This document shows, in pieces, positions 8,786-17,655 of a DNA stretch of 39,324 bases. This DNA comes from a virus: IMG/VR virus record IMGVR_UViG_3300044655_001447, positions 1 through 39,324 of that record, one strand, 5' to 3'. The notes under the pieces are model-generated. The model ran no database searches. It was given only the letters and a program-made list of their open reading frames with translations, and was not told where the DNA came from. How positions within the stretch are numbered: position 1 is the stretch's first letter; each line of letters starts with the position of its first letter. Made by a program: the position numbers and the translations under genes.

Positions 8786-9328
8786 TTATGTTCTCCTTGT
8801 CACATTTTTGATTTCCATATAATCAAAAACAATCATTACAGTATAACTATTTAACACGTTGGGAGAACCCATATTCATTTGAACTGGTTGAATACCAGCA
8901 GGCCAGCAGCCATGTAAAATATATTCTTTGAGTGGTTGATCGTTGCCATTTAAATCTAAGTGCTGTATTCTCCAATTATCCGCTTTATATTCTCTTGATA
9001 CTGAACCAGTTCCTACTCCGGGGGTAGCAGATTTATTGTTATCATGATCATTAATTAAATTTTGCCATCTATTTAATTTACCCCATAAATTATTATTTCC
9101 AACATCATCCCATATCGTGATATTCCATGTTCCATAATCTCTTTCACCAGGATAATGAAATTTTCTACCAAAATAATCATAACTTAAAGTTTTACTAGTA
9201 ACTCTAGGGAGGGTGGCAGCACGTATATGAAAATCTGTAAATTTACCACCTGTTGGAAACGAACCTTCTATTCTAAATCTATTAGAACGGGTTCCACCAA
9301 AAAAGGTATTTTTAAAATCGTTTAGCAT
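8786..9328 (-). CDS. 19: tail tube protein gp19, copy 2
   Basis: A 180-residue tail tube subunit. It shares FFGGTRSNRFRIEG with the FLGGTRANRFVVEP segment of the neighbouring copy, the WNITIWDD / WNVTIYDD middle strand and the C-terminal FDYMEIKN / FDYIKIQD. T4 gp19 is 163 residues. The two tandem genes have the same length but have diverged strongly, so one may form the tube and the other a specialised ring or minor tube part. A weak late-promoter-like ATTAAATA lies 3 nt before the start, and no ribosome site is visible. Confidence 0.9.
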   Translation of the reverse strand: MLNDFKNTFFGGTRSNRFRIEGSFPTGGKFTDFHIRAATLPRVTSKTLSYDYFGRKFHYPGERDYGTWNITIWDDVGNNNLWGKLNRWQNLINDHDNNKSATPGVGTGSVSREYKADNWRIQHLDLNGNDQPLKEYILHGCWPAGIQPVQMNMGSPNVLNSYTVMIVFDYMEIKNVTRRT

Positions 9329-9331
9329 TGT

Positions 9332-9339
9332 TATTTAAT
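9332..9339 (-). promoter_or_regulatory. weak late promoter-like octamer
   Basis: ATTAAATA on the minus strand, 3 nt before the ATG at 9328 and in the short gap after the other tube gene. It could be chance in AT-rich sequence. Confidence 0.3.
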
Positions 9340-9340
9340 C

Positions 9341-9883
9341 TTAACTATTGTAATCATCTTGAATTTTGATATAATCAAATGTAAGAGTTGTACTAAAACC
9401 AACAAATCCTGGCTCTGCCATATTCAAACTTATTTCATCTACTACAGATGGCCAACATTTGTATAATGTTATTGTTTTTAAAATTTCACCATTAGCATCT
9501 AATTGTTTCATTCTCCAAGTAGTTTGTAATTTTTTATATGAAAAATCATTATCTTTTACTTTATGGGTATAGTGACCATCCATAAATTCTGCCCATTGGT
9601 GTAAACCCTTCCATATACTATTGGTGTTATTATCATCGTAAATGGTAACATTCCATGGTGCATACATTCTATCACCTGCAAAATTTATTAATCTTCCACG
9701 ATATGGAACACTAATAGTATTCATAGTTGATGCAGGTAACGATGCAGAAATCATTTTAAATGAAGAATCTTCTGCAGGAACATTAATACTTACAGGCCAA
9801 ATGGGTTCAACAACAAATCTATTGGCACGAGTGCCGCCTAAAAAACCTTCTTTAAAAGTTGTTATTGAATTATTGTTTGCCAT
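9341..9883 (-). CDS. 19: tail tube protein gp19, copy 1
   Basis: First of the two tandem 180-residue tube genes, with FKEGFLGGTRANRFVVEP at residues 10-27, RGRLINFAGDRMYAPWNVTIYDD in the middle and TLTFDYIKIQDD at the end. Its start codon overlaps the sheath gene stop (TAATG), so it is translationally coupled to gp18, which suggests it is the main tube subunit that must match sheath supply. It polymerises inside the contractile sheath from the gp48/gp54 cap of the baseplate. Confidence 0.92.
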   Translation of the reverse strand: MANNNSITTFKEGFLGGTRANRFVVEPIWPVSINVPAEDSSFKMISASLPASTMNTISVPYRGRLINFAGDRMYAPWNVTIYDDNNTNSIWKGLHQWAEFMDGHYTHKVKDNDFSYKKLQTTWRMKQLDANGEILKTITLYKCWPSVVDEISLNMAEPGFVGFSTTLTFDYIKIQDDYNS

Positions 9884-11181
9884 TATTGTGTTAGGTTAAT
9901 ATCAATTACAAAACTGTCAATACTTAGAATTGGTTTGATTACAACCATCATATTTAAAGAACCAGAATTATCAACATTATTCGAACTATCGCAAATAATT
10001 TGTGTTTGAGTTGTATCAATAAATGATAGATATGGATCAATTGCACTTTCAATTTCCGAAGTAACTTGTGCTCTGGTGGTAGAATTATTAATTTCAAAAA
10101 GATACTTCAAACCAATTACATCTAAATCTTTTCTTAAGGCTGAACGCAAACGAGATGGTCCAACTCGATTATCACTTGTAAGCAATCCGCTCGAAGTTGC
10201 ACCAACAATATCTGAACCAAGGAACTTTGGATTATAATTAACAAAGAAATTTACTTTATTATTTCTTAATGTGGTTTTTAGTGAATCATTCCAATCTATT
10301 GATGTTGAGACATTTCCATTAAGGATTGTTGATCTGTCTAAACCGGCAACTGAAAGATATAATTCATTTCTGTTTTTTGCTCTTGCAAAGAATCCAGCAA
10401 CATCTGTAGAAGTTGGAAGTTTATATGTTATTTGAGTATTTGACTGCAATGTAGAGGTATCTAAATTTGAAATGTCCTTAACACCGTAGACATTAAATAT
10501 TCGGTTGGCAACTGTTGTTCCTGTTACAAGAGAAGCACTACCAAACAATGAAGCATAATTTGCCATCGTGTAACCGCTACCAGTTATACCACTAGAATCT
10601 GGAATAGAAGGAAAGATTCCTGTTGTATATGGTTGGTCAATCAACCAGGTGCATAGTGCTGTATTAGCTTCTTGACCAACAATAACATCTAGATAATTTT
10701 CTGTAGTTGCAATATAGTTGTCAAAACCTACCGGATCACCAACAAGAACTAATGTACCACCATATGCAAGATAATTAATTGCATGAAGAAAATCAGTTCC
10801 AGCAGGTCTTGGTACAAGTTGAACTTTTGTATCTATTGTTCCACCAGTTTGGAAAAAACCAAATGTACCACCAGCTGAAGGATCTGAAATTAAACAGGAA
10901 GTAATACCGGACAACTGGTTTAAATCACCAACAAGTTCTTGTGGTGTCGTATATACAATGTAGGTAGCTGATGTTGTTCCCTTTGGGGTGGTATATAAGT
11001 TTGCTCTAGCATATACCAACCAACCAAATAAACCACCAGGATTATTACCGGCTGCACCGTTAATACCATTAAAAGTGATTCCGGCAAAGGTTGAACCTAA
11101 CTTCATACCACCTAATAGATCAAGAGTGGTACTTTCAGTAGAATATTGGCTGGCGTTAATAAAGGAGCTAAGTGATGGCAT
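9883..11181 (-). CDS. 18: tail sheath protein gp18
   Basis: This is the contractile sheath subunit. At 432 residues it is much shorter than T4 gp18 (659), so it probably keeps the core domains and lacks some surface insertions. The C-terminal domain is clear: DNRVGPSRLRSALRKDLDVI, then an ATRAQV-like stretch and a beta-rich terminus ending FVIDINLTQ. It has a late promoter and an AAGGA ribosome site in a short leader, between terminase and tube genes as in T4. Confidence 0.93.
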   Translation of the reverse strand: MPSLSSFINASQYSTESTTLDLLGGMKLGSTFAGITFNGINGAAGNNPGGLFGWLVYARANLYTTPKGTTSATYIVYTTPQELVGDLNQLSGITSCLISDPSAGGTFGFFQTGGTIDTKVQLVPRPAGTDFLHAINYLAYGGTLVLVGDPVGFDNYIATTENYLDVIVGQEANTALCTWLIDQPYTTGIFPSIPDSSGITGSGYTMANYASLFGSASLVTGTTVANRIFNVYGVKDISNLDTSTLQSNTQITYKLPTSTDVAGFFARAKNRNELYLSVAGLDRSTILNGNVSTSIDWNDSLKTTLRNNKVNFFVNYNPKFLGSDIVGATSSGLLTSDNRVGPSRLRSALRKDLDVIGLKYLFEINNSTTRAQVTSEIESAIDPYLSFIDTTQTQIICDSSNNVDNSGSLNMMVVIKPILSIDSFVIDINLTQ

Positions 11182-11204
11182 TTATTTTCCTTATGATGTC
11201 AAAA

Positions 11205-11212
11205 TATTTAGC
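11205..11212 (-). promoter_or_regulatory. late promoter of sheath gene
   Basis: GCTAAATA on the minus strand, with 23 nt containing AAGGA before the ATG at 11181. It lies just before the stop codon of gp17, in the gap between the two genes. Confidence 0.65.
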
Positions 11213-11215
11213 ATT

Positions 11216-12871
11216 TTAACTAGGATACCAAATCACTCCATCCTGGACATATTCGCCCTCATCATCTTCTGAATGGTTGGAAGGCATGAATAAAACATTA
11301 TCATCTTCAGGTTTTTTGGCATCTTCATAACTAAATTGAGCTTGTTCGATTAAATCGGCAAAATATTCTTGTCTAGTTAGCCATGCAAAAAACACCAAAC
11401 TCATCACCAAATCGTCATGCTGACCGTCTTCTGCCTTATATGTATTGGATTTGGAAATAAATGACATCAATTCTACGATAATACGCTCATCGTTTAAGAT
11501 GATCTTATTTTCTTCAATTAACCGTTTAAGGATGGCACAACCAATTTTTTTAGTTTGTGCGGTAGTTCTTATACCCATTTCATTTTTACCCACACCACCA
11601 AAACCCTGAGACAATATTTGTCCTTTACGACCCATTACTTTTGTCATCAATACATTTTCATATTCAAGATCGGTGTGTAAAATATTAGAAACTTGACCAC
11701 CCAAGTCATTTGTTTCAATCAAAACATATGCATTATTATATGCTTTTGCTGAATTAAATATAACTGTTGGAAAATTAAATGGACTAATAGTATTATTTCT
11801 ATATGTGGAAACCACTTTATATGGGGTACTAGTTCCATCGATTACCGTAAACGCAGAATAGTCAGACCCCTGTCCACGGGATACATCGGCTTGTAAAAAA
11901 TAAATTTTATCAGGTTGTGGAATTTCATAGACTCTATGACCTTCTACATTTTCAGAAATCGGTTCTTCGGGAGCAAGAACATTTAACTTTGTTGATGAAA
12001 TCAAAGTATTCGAAGATCCTAAGAAACTACAACCATACTCTTGATTAAACTGTTCTTGGCTGGTATTGGCAATCTGTTCTTCTGCCCATTCAGCATTTCG
12101 TCTAGGACCACCTGGAGTTATTGGAACCTGGGTCCAATCAACTTCAACTGGTACAAATCTATTTTTGGATTTGTGTCCCATAGGTCTATTAGCATCAACC
12201 CATAATTTGTGAAAATGGTTCATACCATTGGGGGTTGAAACAATGATAAGTTTGGTAGTCAAACCTGCCGAAATGGTTGGGTATGTTGAAGAATAGAATT
12301 CTTCAGCAATATGTGAAGGTAAGAAGGCGTACTCATCTAACAACAATAGGTTATAAGAGCCACCACGGATCGCTGAAGACGAAGTTGCGTCACATACCAC
12401 TCTAGATCCGTTTTCCAATTTAAAACTCGTCTTGTTCCATTCTACTACTCCTTGTTGCAAGAAATGTGGTAGGTTTTCATATGCTAATTGAAGTTTAGCA
12501 AACAATTCATCCTTTGCTGTCTTTAACTTATTGGCAAGAATAGCAACATTTACGCTTTGGTTAAAAGTAACATAATGGCAAATATATCCAATAACCGAAG
12601 TAGACTTTCCAGACTGCCGAGGCCATTTTGAGATAACAAAACGATTTTGGTGAATCTGTTTTACAAATTCTTCCTGGTAATCATACAATTTGAAAGGCAT
12701 GATACCTTTATCAAGAGTTTTAACTTTTACATATTTACTACAAAAATATACAGGATCATTAGCACACTTGACATATTCTTCCAGTTGCTCTTTAGTATAC
12801 TGAATATCAATGCCGGGTGGCTTTAGTTTTGGGTTATTTCTATAACCTTGATTACCGTTGTTTAGACTCAT
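11216..12871 (-). CDS. 17: terminase large subunit gp17
   Basis: This is the packaging ATPase and headful nuclease. Walker A is SKWPRQSGKS (residues 81-90, Lys89) and Walker B is LLLLDE (175-180). The RNase H-like nuclease centre shows Asp329 in QADVSRGQ, Glu386 in LIETND, and Asp486/Asp487 in GQHDDLVM, matching the T4 acidic triad. Length is 551 residues (T4 610). It overlaps the gp16 gene by 20 nt. Confidence 0.97.
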   Translation of the reverse strand: MSLNNGNQGYRNNPKLKPPGIDIQYTKEQLEEYVKCANDPVYFCSKYVKVKTLDKGIMPFKLYDYQEEFVKQIHQNRFVISKWPRQSGKSTSVIGYICHYVTFNQSVNVAILANKLKTAKDELFAKLQLAYENLPHFLQQGVVEWNKTSFKLENGSRVVCDATSSSAIRGGSYNLLLLDEYAFLPSHIAEEFYSSTYPTISAGLTTKLIIVSTPNGMNHFHKLWVDANRPMGHKSKNRFVPVEVDWTQVPITPGGPRRNAEWAEEQIANTSQEQFNQEYGCSFLGSSNTLISSTKLNVLAPEEPISENVEGHRVYEIPQPDKIYFLQADVSRGQGSDYSAFTVIDGTSTPYKVVSTYRNNTISPFNFPTVIFNSAKAYNNAYVLIETNDLGGQVSNILHTDLEYENVLMTKVMGRKGQILSQGFGGVGKNEMGIRTTAQTKKIGCAILKRLIEENKIILNDERIIVELMSFISKSNTYKAEDGQHDDLVMSLVFFAWLTRQEYFADLIEQAQFSYEDAKKPEDDNVLFMPSNHSEDDEGEYVQDGVIWYPS

Positions 12872-13298
12872 TATTCACAACCTCTGCTTCGATTACTTTA
12901 TCGGTGCTTCTATCTTTATTTAAGAGGTTCTGAAGATCCTTGGTCGATCCAACAAAAACTGAATTATTTGTTTGTGAAATTTTAGTATTAGATGCGGTAG
13001 TATCTTTGGCTTTCTTATGAACATCTAAAACATTATTATTAAGATCTGCCATAGTTTTTAATAGAATGGCAACCACTTCAAATGCTCTTGGGCTATCAGA
13101 TTCGGTAGCAACTTTCAATGCACTTTCTAATGCTATATTTCCATTGCCCAATAAATCTTTTAAATTTGATTGAACAAACTCATAATCTTTTTGAAAATTA
13201 TTATTGTCAAACGTACCACCAGATGCTGCCTTTGGTTCTGCAATTATTGCAGTATCAGGAACATCAAACAACTTAACTAAATTTTTATTAATTTTCAT
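12852..13298 (-). CDS. 16: terminase small subunit gp16
   Basis: A 148-residue homologue of T4 gp16, which forms rings that stimulate gp17 and recognise the concatemer. The central DDP-type helices are visible: SNLKDLLGNGNIALESALKVA followed by SDSPRAFEVVAILLKTMADLN, then a Lys-rich linker. It overlaps the terminase large-subunit start, as in T4, and starts 2 nt after the gp15 stop. It has a disordered, Asn/Lys-rich C-terminus. Confidence 0.92.
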   Translation of the reverse strand: MKINKNLVKLFDVPDTAIIAEPKAASGGTFDNNNFQKDYEFVQSNLKDLLGNGNIALESALKVATESDSPRAFEVVAILLKTMADLNNNVLDVHKKAKDTTASNTKISQTNNSVFVGSTKDLQNLLNKDRSTDKVIEAEVVNNESKQR

Positions 13299-13300
13299 AT

Positions 13301-13963
13301 TTAATCTTCAAAAACTACACCACTGTTGGCTGTAGTAACCGCCGTTGCCGTCTTTATTTCACCAAAGATCCAAGATTTTGCTACAAATTGAAATGATGCA
13401 ATATTTAATCTTCTACTACTTAGATCACCTTCATATTTTTCAGTTAAACTATTTGTTACCATAACAATTGGTATTTGAACATCTTGTTGTGTTTCATTCA
13501 TATTCATTGTTATAATATGTTCTGGAACAAAATAGGGCATAATTTGTTCTACAATTTGTAACATATCATCTGTGTGTCTGGTGTAAACAAACAAATTAAA
13601 TGATACATTTACTGGAATCTTAGATCCAATTTGAGTTCCAGAAGATTGACATGATCCATTAACATTTGTTAAATTCAAAATTGGGGCAATACGATTTAAC
13701 CGGCGAGTAGGATCCGGAACAATGGTATTAATAATATAACTTATAATTGGTAATTGAGTTTCAATACGAGTTCCATCAGTTATAGAAGATGGTTGTAATA
13801 AACGCTGAATAAACTTTTCTTGAGGCGAATAGTGAATGGGAACACGAATATTAAAACTGGTAGATGTGTCTGGTTCAATACGAGCAACTTCAATCTTACT
13901 AAACAGCGAACCAAAACCAACTACAAGTTTTCTTAAATTTTCGTTGTAATAGTGTCCAAACAT
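13301..13963 (-). CDS. 15: tail terminator / sheath stabiliser gp15
   Basis: It begins MFGHYYNENLRKL, like T4 gp15 (MFGYFYNSSFRR), and keeps the RVPIHYSPQEKFIQR, NLFVYTRHTDDMLQIVEQIMPYF and LSSRRLNIASFQF blocks of the family. gp15 caps the finished tail tube and sheath and docks to the gp13/gp14 neck. Length is 220 residues (T4 272). An AAGGA ribosome site precedes the ATG. Confidence 0.95.
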   Translation of the reverse strand: MFGHYYNENLRKLVVGFGSLFSKIEVARIEPDTSTSFNIRVPIHYSPQEKFIQRLLQPSSITDGTRIETQLPIISYIINTIVPDPTRRLNRIAPILNLTNVNGSCQSSGTQIGSKIPVNVSFNLFVYTRHTDDMLQIVEQIMPYFVPEHIITMNMNETQQDVQIPIVMVTNSLTEKYEGDLSSRRLNIASFQFVAKSWIFGEIKTATAVTTANSGVVFED

Positions 13964-13971
13964 ATTAATCC

Positions 13972-14646
13972 TTATGGGTTACCCGGTTCATCACAATCTG
14001 AAAATGGATCATTAGGATCAAATCCATAACAATTGCCTTCAGTCTGTAGTACATCATTAATACCAAAGGTGGTACCAAGAATATTATTTAGTGGAATTAC
14101 CAACGATCCCGATAGTCCTTTAGTTGATGTATAGGGATTGTTAATGGTATTATTATTGGTATCAATTTTCTCATAACTGTAAGTAAAGAGTTCTGCAGTT
14201 ATTTGATATGAATATAATTTTCCTAATGGATACAGAGGATTTTCATGTTCAACAAAATTAATTTCAAACAATGATTTAGATAATGGCAGATAGATAAGAT
14301 CACCTTCGCGGGGTCTAATGATAGTAGAATCAATATCTGTGACTTCTTGTTTAAATCTTTTACGGGCAAAAACTAAGGTAATCTTATCTTTAATCTCTAA
14401 TCCAAATTGAGTAATGACATCTGTACCATCAAAGCTCTTATATGATTGAATAAACATCTCTAACGTGTAAGCTTTTTTAAATGATGATGATGGATCCTCA
14501 CCAAAAATTTTATCTATTTGAAAATATTGACGTGGAACATATACCAAATCTTGTCCAATTCCTTGAATTAATTCAACAGTAATATCTTCGATCAGAGTTT
14601 GTTCTGGTCCGTATTTGGTACTATTGATATAAGGATTAATAGCCAT
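13972..14646 (-). CDS. 14: neck protein gp14
   Basis: A neck protein that with gp13 joins the portal to the tail. Residues 1-60 (MAINPYINSTKYGPEQTLIEDI) and the AYTLEMFIQSYKSFDGTDVI segment are typical. The ATG at 14646 is chosen; an in-frame TTG 9 nt earlier would overlap the gp13 stop and is unlikely. The ATG follows the gp13 stop by one base, so translation is coupled. At 224 residues it is slightly shorter than T4 gp14 (256). Confidence 0.92.
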   Translation of the reverse strand: MAINPYINSTKYGPEQTLIEDITVELIQGIGQDLVYVPRQYFQIDKIFGEDPSSSFKKAYTLEMFIQSYKSFDGTDVITQFGLEIKDKITLVFARKRFKQEVTDIDSTIIRPREGDLIYLPLSKSLFEINFVEHENPLYPLGKLYSYQITAELFTYSYEKIDTNNNTINNPYTSTKGLSGSLVIPLNNILGTTFGINDVLQTEGNCYGFDPNDPFSDCDEPGNP

Positions 14647-14647
14647 A

Positions 14648-15478
14648 TTAACCAATCATTGGATCTACAGGTAGTTCCTGTGTTTTTAACAACATTGCTT
14701 CAATTGTATCTAGTTCGCGTACAGCATCTTGCATTATGGCTGGAGCATTGAGTTGTGCTCCACCTGGAAGAGGCATACCAGTATACTTCATCAGATTCTG
14801 TGCCCATTGTTTTTTCAACAATGCAGCGTAATGTCTTTGGAAAATACGATCACTCCATATTTTTGGATAATAATCTGGATTTACTTGTACGTATGCTTCT
14901 ACCATAACATATGAATTTGTTCTAACCTTATCCCATTCATTTTCTAAAAACAAACGATCAGTAGTTTTGGTATACGTAAATGAAGAAGGGTAATTAAATA
15001 CATCATTTATCATAGAAATATATGTCATTGCTTCCATATATAAACCCATAGGACCCTGGGAATAACCACTCTGATTAAAATATAAACCAAAGAAGTCAAA
15101 TAAAGTCATTTGATATCTTAGATCAAACATATAATCACCAACAACAGATCCTGGACTATATACCTTCGAAATAGTTCTAATATCTGCAGCGGCTGGCCAA
15201 AATGATGTTACTCCTGTAGTGGAAGACGTAACGGCTTGAGCACCAATACTATAACCAAAGGTGCTAACATCAAAATATTTGTTTGCTATAATATTAGCGG
15301 TAATTGGTACGACAAACTGTGCACGCTCATTAAAATCAAAATGACGTTCATGCATATATTCTAATGATTCATCTAAACGATCTTCAGCTTGCTCAGAATC
15401 AATATTAATTTGAATTACTGGAGCACCGAGTCGTCTATAGGTAAAATCAATGAATTCTTGTCGAGTTGTAATTGCCAT
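14648..15478 (-). CDS. 13: neck protein gp13
   Basis: A head-completion/neck protein binding the portal and gp14. The N-terminus ITTRQEFIDFTYRRLGAPVI and the DESLEYMHERHFDF segment are diagnostic of gp13. Length is 276 residues (T4 309). It is the first gene of the long 13-to-23 block and has a late promoter whose octamer ends 5 nt before the ATG, with no room for a ribosome site. Confidence 0.94.
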   Translation of the reverse strand: MAITTRQEFIDFTYRRLGAPVIQINIDSEQAEDRLDESLEYMHERHFDFNERAQFVVPITANIIANKYFDVSTFGYSIGAQAVTSSTTGVTSFWPAAADIRTISKVYSPGSVVGDYMFDLRYQMTLFDFFGLYFNQSGYSQGPMGLYMEAMTYISMINDVFNYPSSFTYTKTTDRLFLENEWDKVRTNSYVMVEAYVQVNPDYYPKIWSDRIFQRHYAALLKKQWAQNLMKYTGMPLPGGAQLNAPAIMQDAVRELDTIEAMLLKTQELPVDPMIG

Positions 15479-15483
15479 AGAAA

Positions 15484-15491
15484 TATTTATG
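15484..15491 (-). promoter_or_regulatory. late promoter of neck-to-portal block, 5 nt from ATG
   Basis: CATAAATA on the minus strand, then TTTCT, then the ATG at 15478. It has the same spacer bases as the promoter at 2688-2695. It overlaps the end of the preceding gene. Confidence 0.72.
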
Positions 15492-15939
15492 AATTCTCAA
15501 CAATTTTATTTATTTTATCTATTAAATTTTCTTTTTCTTCACTTGAGCCTATCGTTACCTGAATAAATTGTAATTCGTTTGGATCTATGGCTTCGATCAT
15601 TTCTTTTCGTAATTTGACTTCTATCGGTTTAAAGTTTGGATCATAATCACTAAATCCAGGCATTTTCATTGGGCAATTCAAAACAGGATAATCTAATTTT
15701 GAATAATCATCCGAACTTTGAATTAACCATGTATGTGGTTTATCTCCACAACCACATCCACCACAGTAACTCTTGGTTGGGTCAACTGAACTAGTCTTTA
15801 AAAAGACACATGGTGTGTTTATACTGCTTCCACCAAAACAAGATAGAACTCTAAGTTGTTTTGTTTGAATATCGGTTTTTTTGTTGCCAAGTCCTCTAGA
15901 TGCTAGAGAAGCAGCAAACATCATCATTTTTTGAAACAT
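15487..15939 (-). CDS. cysteine-motif protein (CxxCGC...CP), unknown
   Basis: A 150-residue protein starting MFQKMMMFAASLASRG. The ATG at 15939 lies 4 nt past the upstream stop and is preferred to an in-frame start at 15996, which would overlap that gene. It carries Cys34 and Cys44, then CGGCGC (59-64) and CP at 89-90 followed by MK, a spacing that could bind zinc. The same CxxCGC ... CP(L/M)K pattern is found in the protein at 30133-30807. It sits between wedge and neck genes, so a structural or assembly role is possible. It has no known T4 counterpart. Confidence 0.7.
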   Translation of the reverse strand: MFQKMMMFAASLASRGLGNKKTDIQTKQLRVLSCFGGSSINTPCVFLKTSSVDPTKSYCGGCGCGDKPHTWLIQSSDDYSKLDYPVLNCPMKMPGFSDYDPNFKPIEVKLRKEMIEAIDPNELQFIQVTIGSSEEKENLIDKINKIVENS

Positions 15940-15943
15940 AATC

Positions 15944-16579
15944 TTATAAAGTTGTATAATTAACAGCCATACCAGCAGGAACAACATATGAAGCAATAAA
16001 TGGTTTAAACTTTTCTATATCTAAAAGCAAAGAACTAGTTACTTTAATATCTATATTGGTAAAATTAGATGTGGTAACTACAACATCACTTATTGAAAAT
16101 CCAAGTAGTGAACATATCAAATATTTGATTGCAGGTGGTGTACCTTTAATATCAAAATAATTTGAATCTGATTTAATTAAAAATCTTCTTATATTTGGAA
16201 GTATTGAACGCAAATGAGATTGAGAAAAATCAGCATTTGGAAAATAAAAATCTGCAACTGCTTCTAAAAATAGTGAATTCATAAACAATGGAACTCTAAT
16301 ATTTTCCCAATTTAATTGAGCACCATATCCATATTCCTGACTTAATAACCATCTTAAATAATTTTTAATTATTGGAACAATAGCAACATTATTTGGATCG
16401 GATTCATATGCTTTAAGAATCCACTGTGGAAATAAAGAGTCTACTGTAAGATTATCACCCAACCATTTAGAATTATTTCGGTTATAAAAATCACTCCCAT
16501 AAAGACTACTGGCTCTTGCAGTAGTAATTGCGTTTTTTACCTCATAAGAAACAGGTTGTTCTTTAAGAAAAAAGATCAT
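15944..16579 (-). CDS. baseplate wedge protein, P2 gpI-like
   Basis: A 211-residue protein following gp6. The start at 16579 is fixed by ATGA overlap with the gp6 stop; the in-frame ATG at 16612 is less likely. The segment NIRRFLIKSDSNYFDIKGTP with the following AIKYLICSLLG (about residues 128-158) is like the R..I....KGT..A...LL.. core of the phage tail protein I family, the partner of gpJ in simple contractile tails. Gene order gp25, gp6, this gene mirrors P2 W-J-I. The family call is an inference from pattern and order. Confidence 0.62.
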   Translation of the reverse strand: MIFFLKEQPVSYEVKNAITTARASSLYGSDFYNRNNSKWLGDNLTVDSLFPQWILKAYESDPNNVAIVPIIKNYLRWLLSQEYGYGAQLNWENIRVPLFMNSLFLEAVADFYFPNADFSQSHLRSILPNIRRFLIKSDSNYFDIKGTPPAIKYLICSLLGFSISDVVVTTSNFTNIDIKVTSSLLLDIEKFKPFIASYVVPAGMAVNYTTL

Positions 16580-17655
16580 AATTGATACACCAAATTTATA
16601 CCAGCTACACATCTAGCATTTAAATATGCTAGTAATAGTGTTTGATTAGTAGAAGAAAGACCATTTACATAAATTTGAACTGTTCCTGGAATACAGCAAT
16701 GGTTTGCTACAGTTATAAGTGAAGAATCTGATGTGCCAGAAATCCCCGAACCTAAAATAGCATTAATATAATCATTAATTGTTACACATCTATCTTGTCC
16801 AGTTGCTTTAAATAAAAGCCTACATCTAGCTTCTGTAACAGAAATTTGACTATACCCACCAGAAGGAATTGCATTTGTTACAAACGTAACATCAGATCTT
16901 GCAGTTATAGCAGCATTATTGCCAGATGTTCCGTTTGATGTAATTGCTTTAATTAATACTGAATTTGAAGTTTGTATTTCTTGAGCAGATACAAAATTAT
17001 TTGTAACAATAAATCCCTTGGGACCATTGATTACTGTAAATGTTTTATTATTTCCAACCATCCCTGTAGAACTTTTATCTACTCGAGTCCATTCTGAGTA
17101 TGTAGCAGAACCATTTGCATTTTCATAAAAAGAAATTGTATCTGGATCAACTGTATATGGGAGTTCACACGATTGTGTGGCATAATCATAATTCGTATAA
17201 GACACAACTTCTGATCCAGAATATAATTTTAAGGATTTACTTACACCAGAATTTACTGTACCTATATTGAAAAAGAAAGTATCGGCTCCGGTTGTTGTTT
17301 TTGCTTTAAATGTAGTATATGGATATAACGTTGCACCAGCAGCAGTTACAGTTCTGGTACATGTAGCACTTTGTGATGGAGCGATGAGTACTGAATTGTT
17401 AGCAGCAATACCTAAAATACTTGGTAATAAAGTTGTCGTGGTAGCAAATGAATTTACATAACCATATTGAGCATATATTCCGTTATATGCAGTAACTGTA
17501 GAAAGAATATTTAATATTAAATTTGCCGTACTAGCATTATTTGCAAAATCAATATCCTTTAATTCTGATTGATTATTAAAAAATGATGTAAGTGATGATT
17601 TAATTTCACTAAAATCTAAAGAGGCAACATTGAGGTTTTTTAGTTGGTATGTCAT
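16576..17655 (-). CDS. 6: baseplate wedge protein gp6 (short form)
   Basis: The N-terminus SLDFSEIKSSLTSFFNNQSE and IDFANNASTANLILNILSTV match the T4 gp6 / baseplate J family, which builds the wedge ring around the hub. The C-terminal part carries the J-like DYINAILG and the VQIYVNGLS segments. At 359 residues it is far shorter than T4 gp6 (660) and closer to the minimal P2 J (about 300). Its start overlaps the gp25 stop by one base, and its stop overlaps the next gene. Confidence 0.85.
   Translation of the reverse strand: MTYQLKNLNVASLDFSEIKSSLTSFFNNQSELKDIDFANNASTANLILNILSTVTAYNGIYAQYGYVNSFATTTTLLPSILGIAANNSVLIAPSQSATCTRTVTAAGATLYPYTTFKAKTTTGADTFFFNIGTVNSGVSKSLKLYSGSEVVSYTNYDYATQSCELPYTVDPDTISFYENANGSATYSEWTRVDKSSTGMVGNNKTFTVINGPKGFIVTNNFVSAQEIQTSNSVLIKAITSNGTSGNNAAITARSDVTFVTNAIPSGGYSQISVTEARCRLLFKATGQDRCVTINDYINAILGSGISGTSDSSLITVANHCCIPGTVQIYVNGLSSTNQTLLLAYLNARCVAGINLVYQL

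Noticed and set aside
14647-14655. Upstream TTG start of gp14
   Set aside because: It lies inside the gp13 stop region; the ATG at 14646 fits the one-base gap and family N-terminus.
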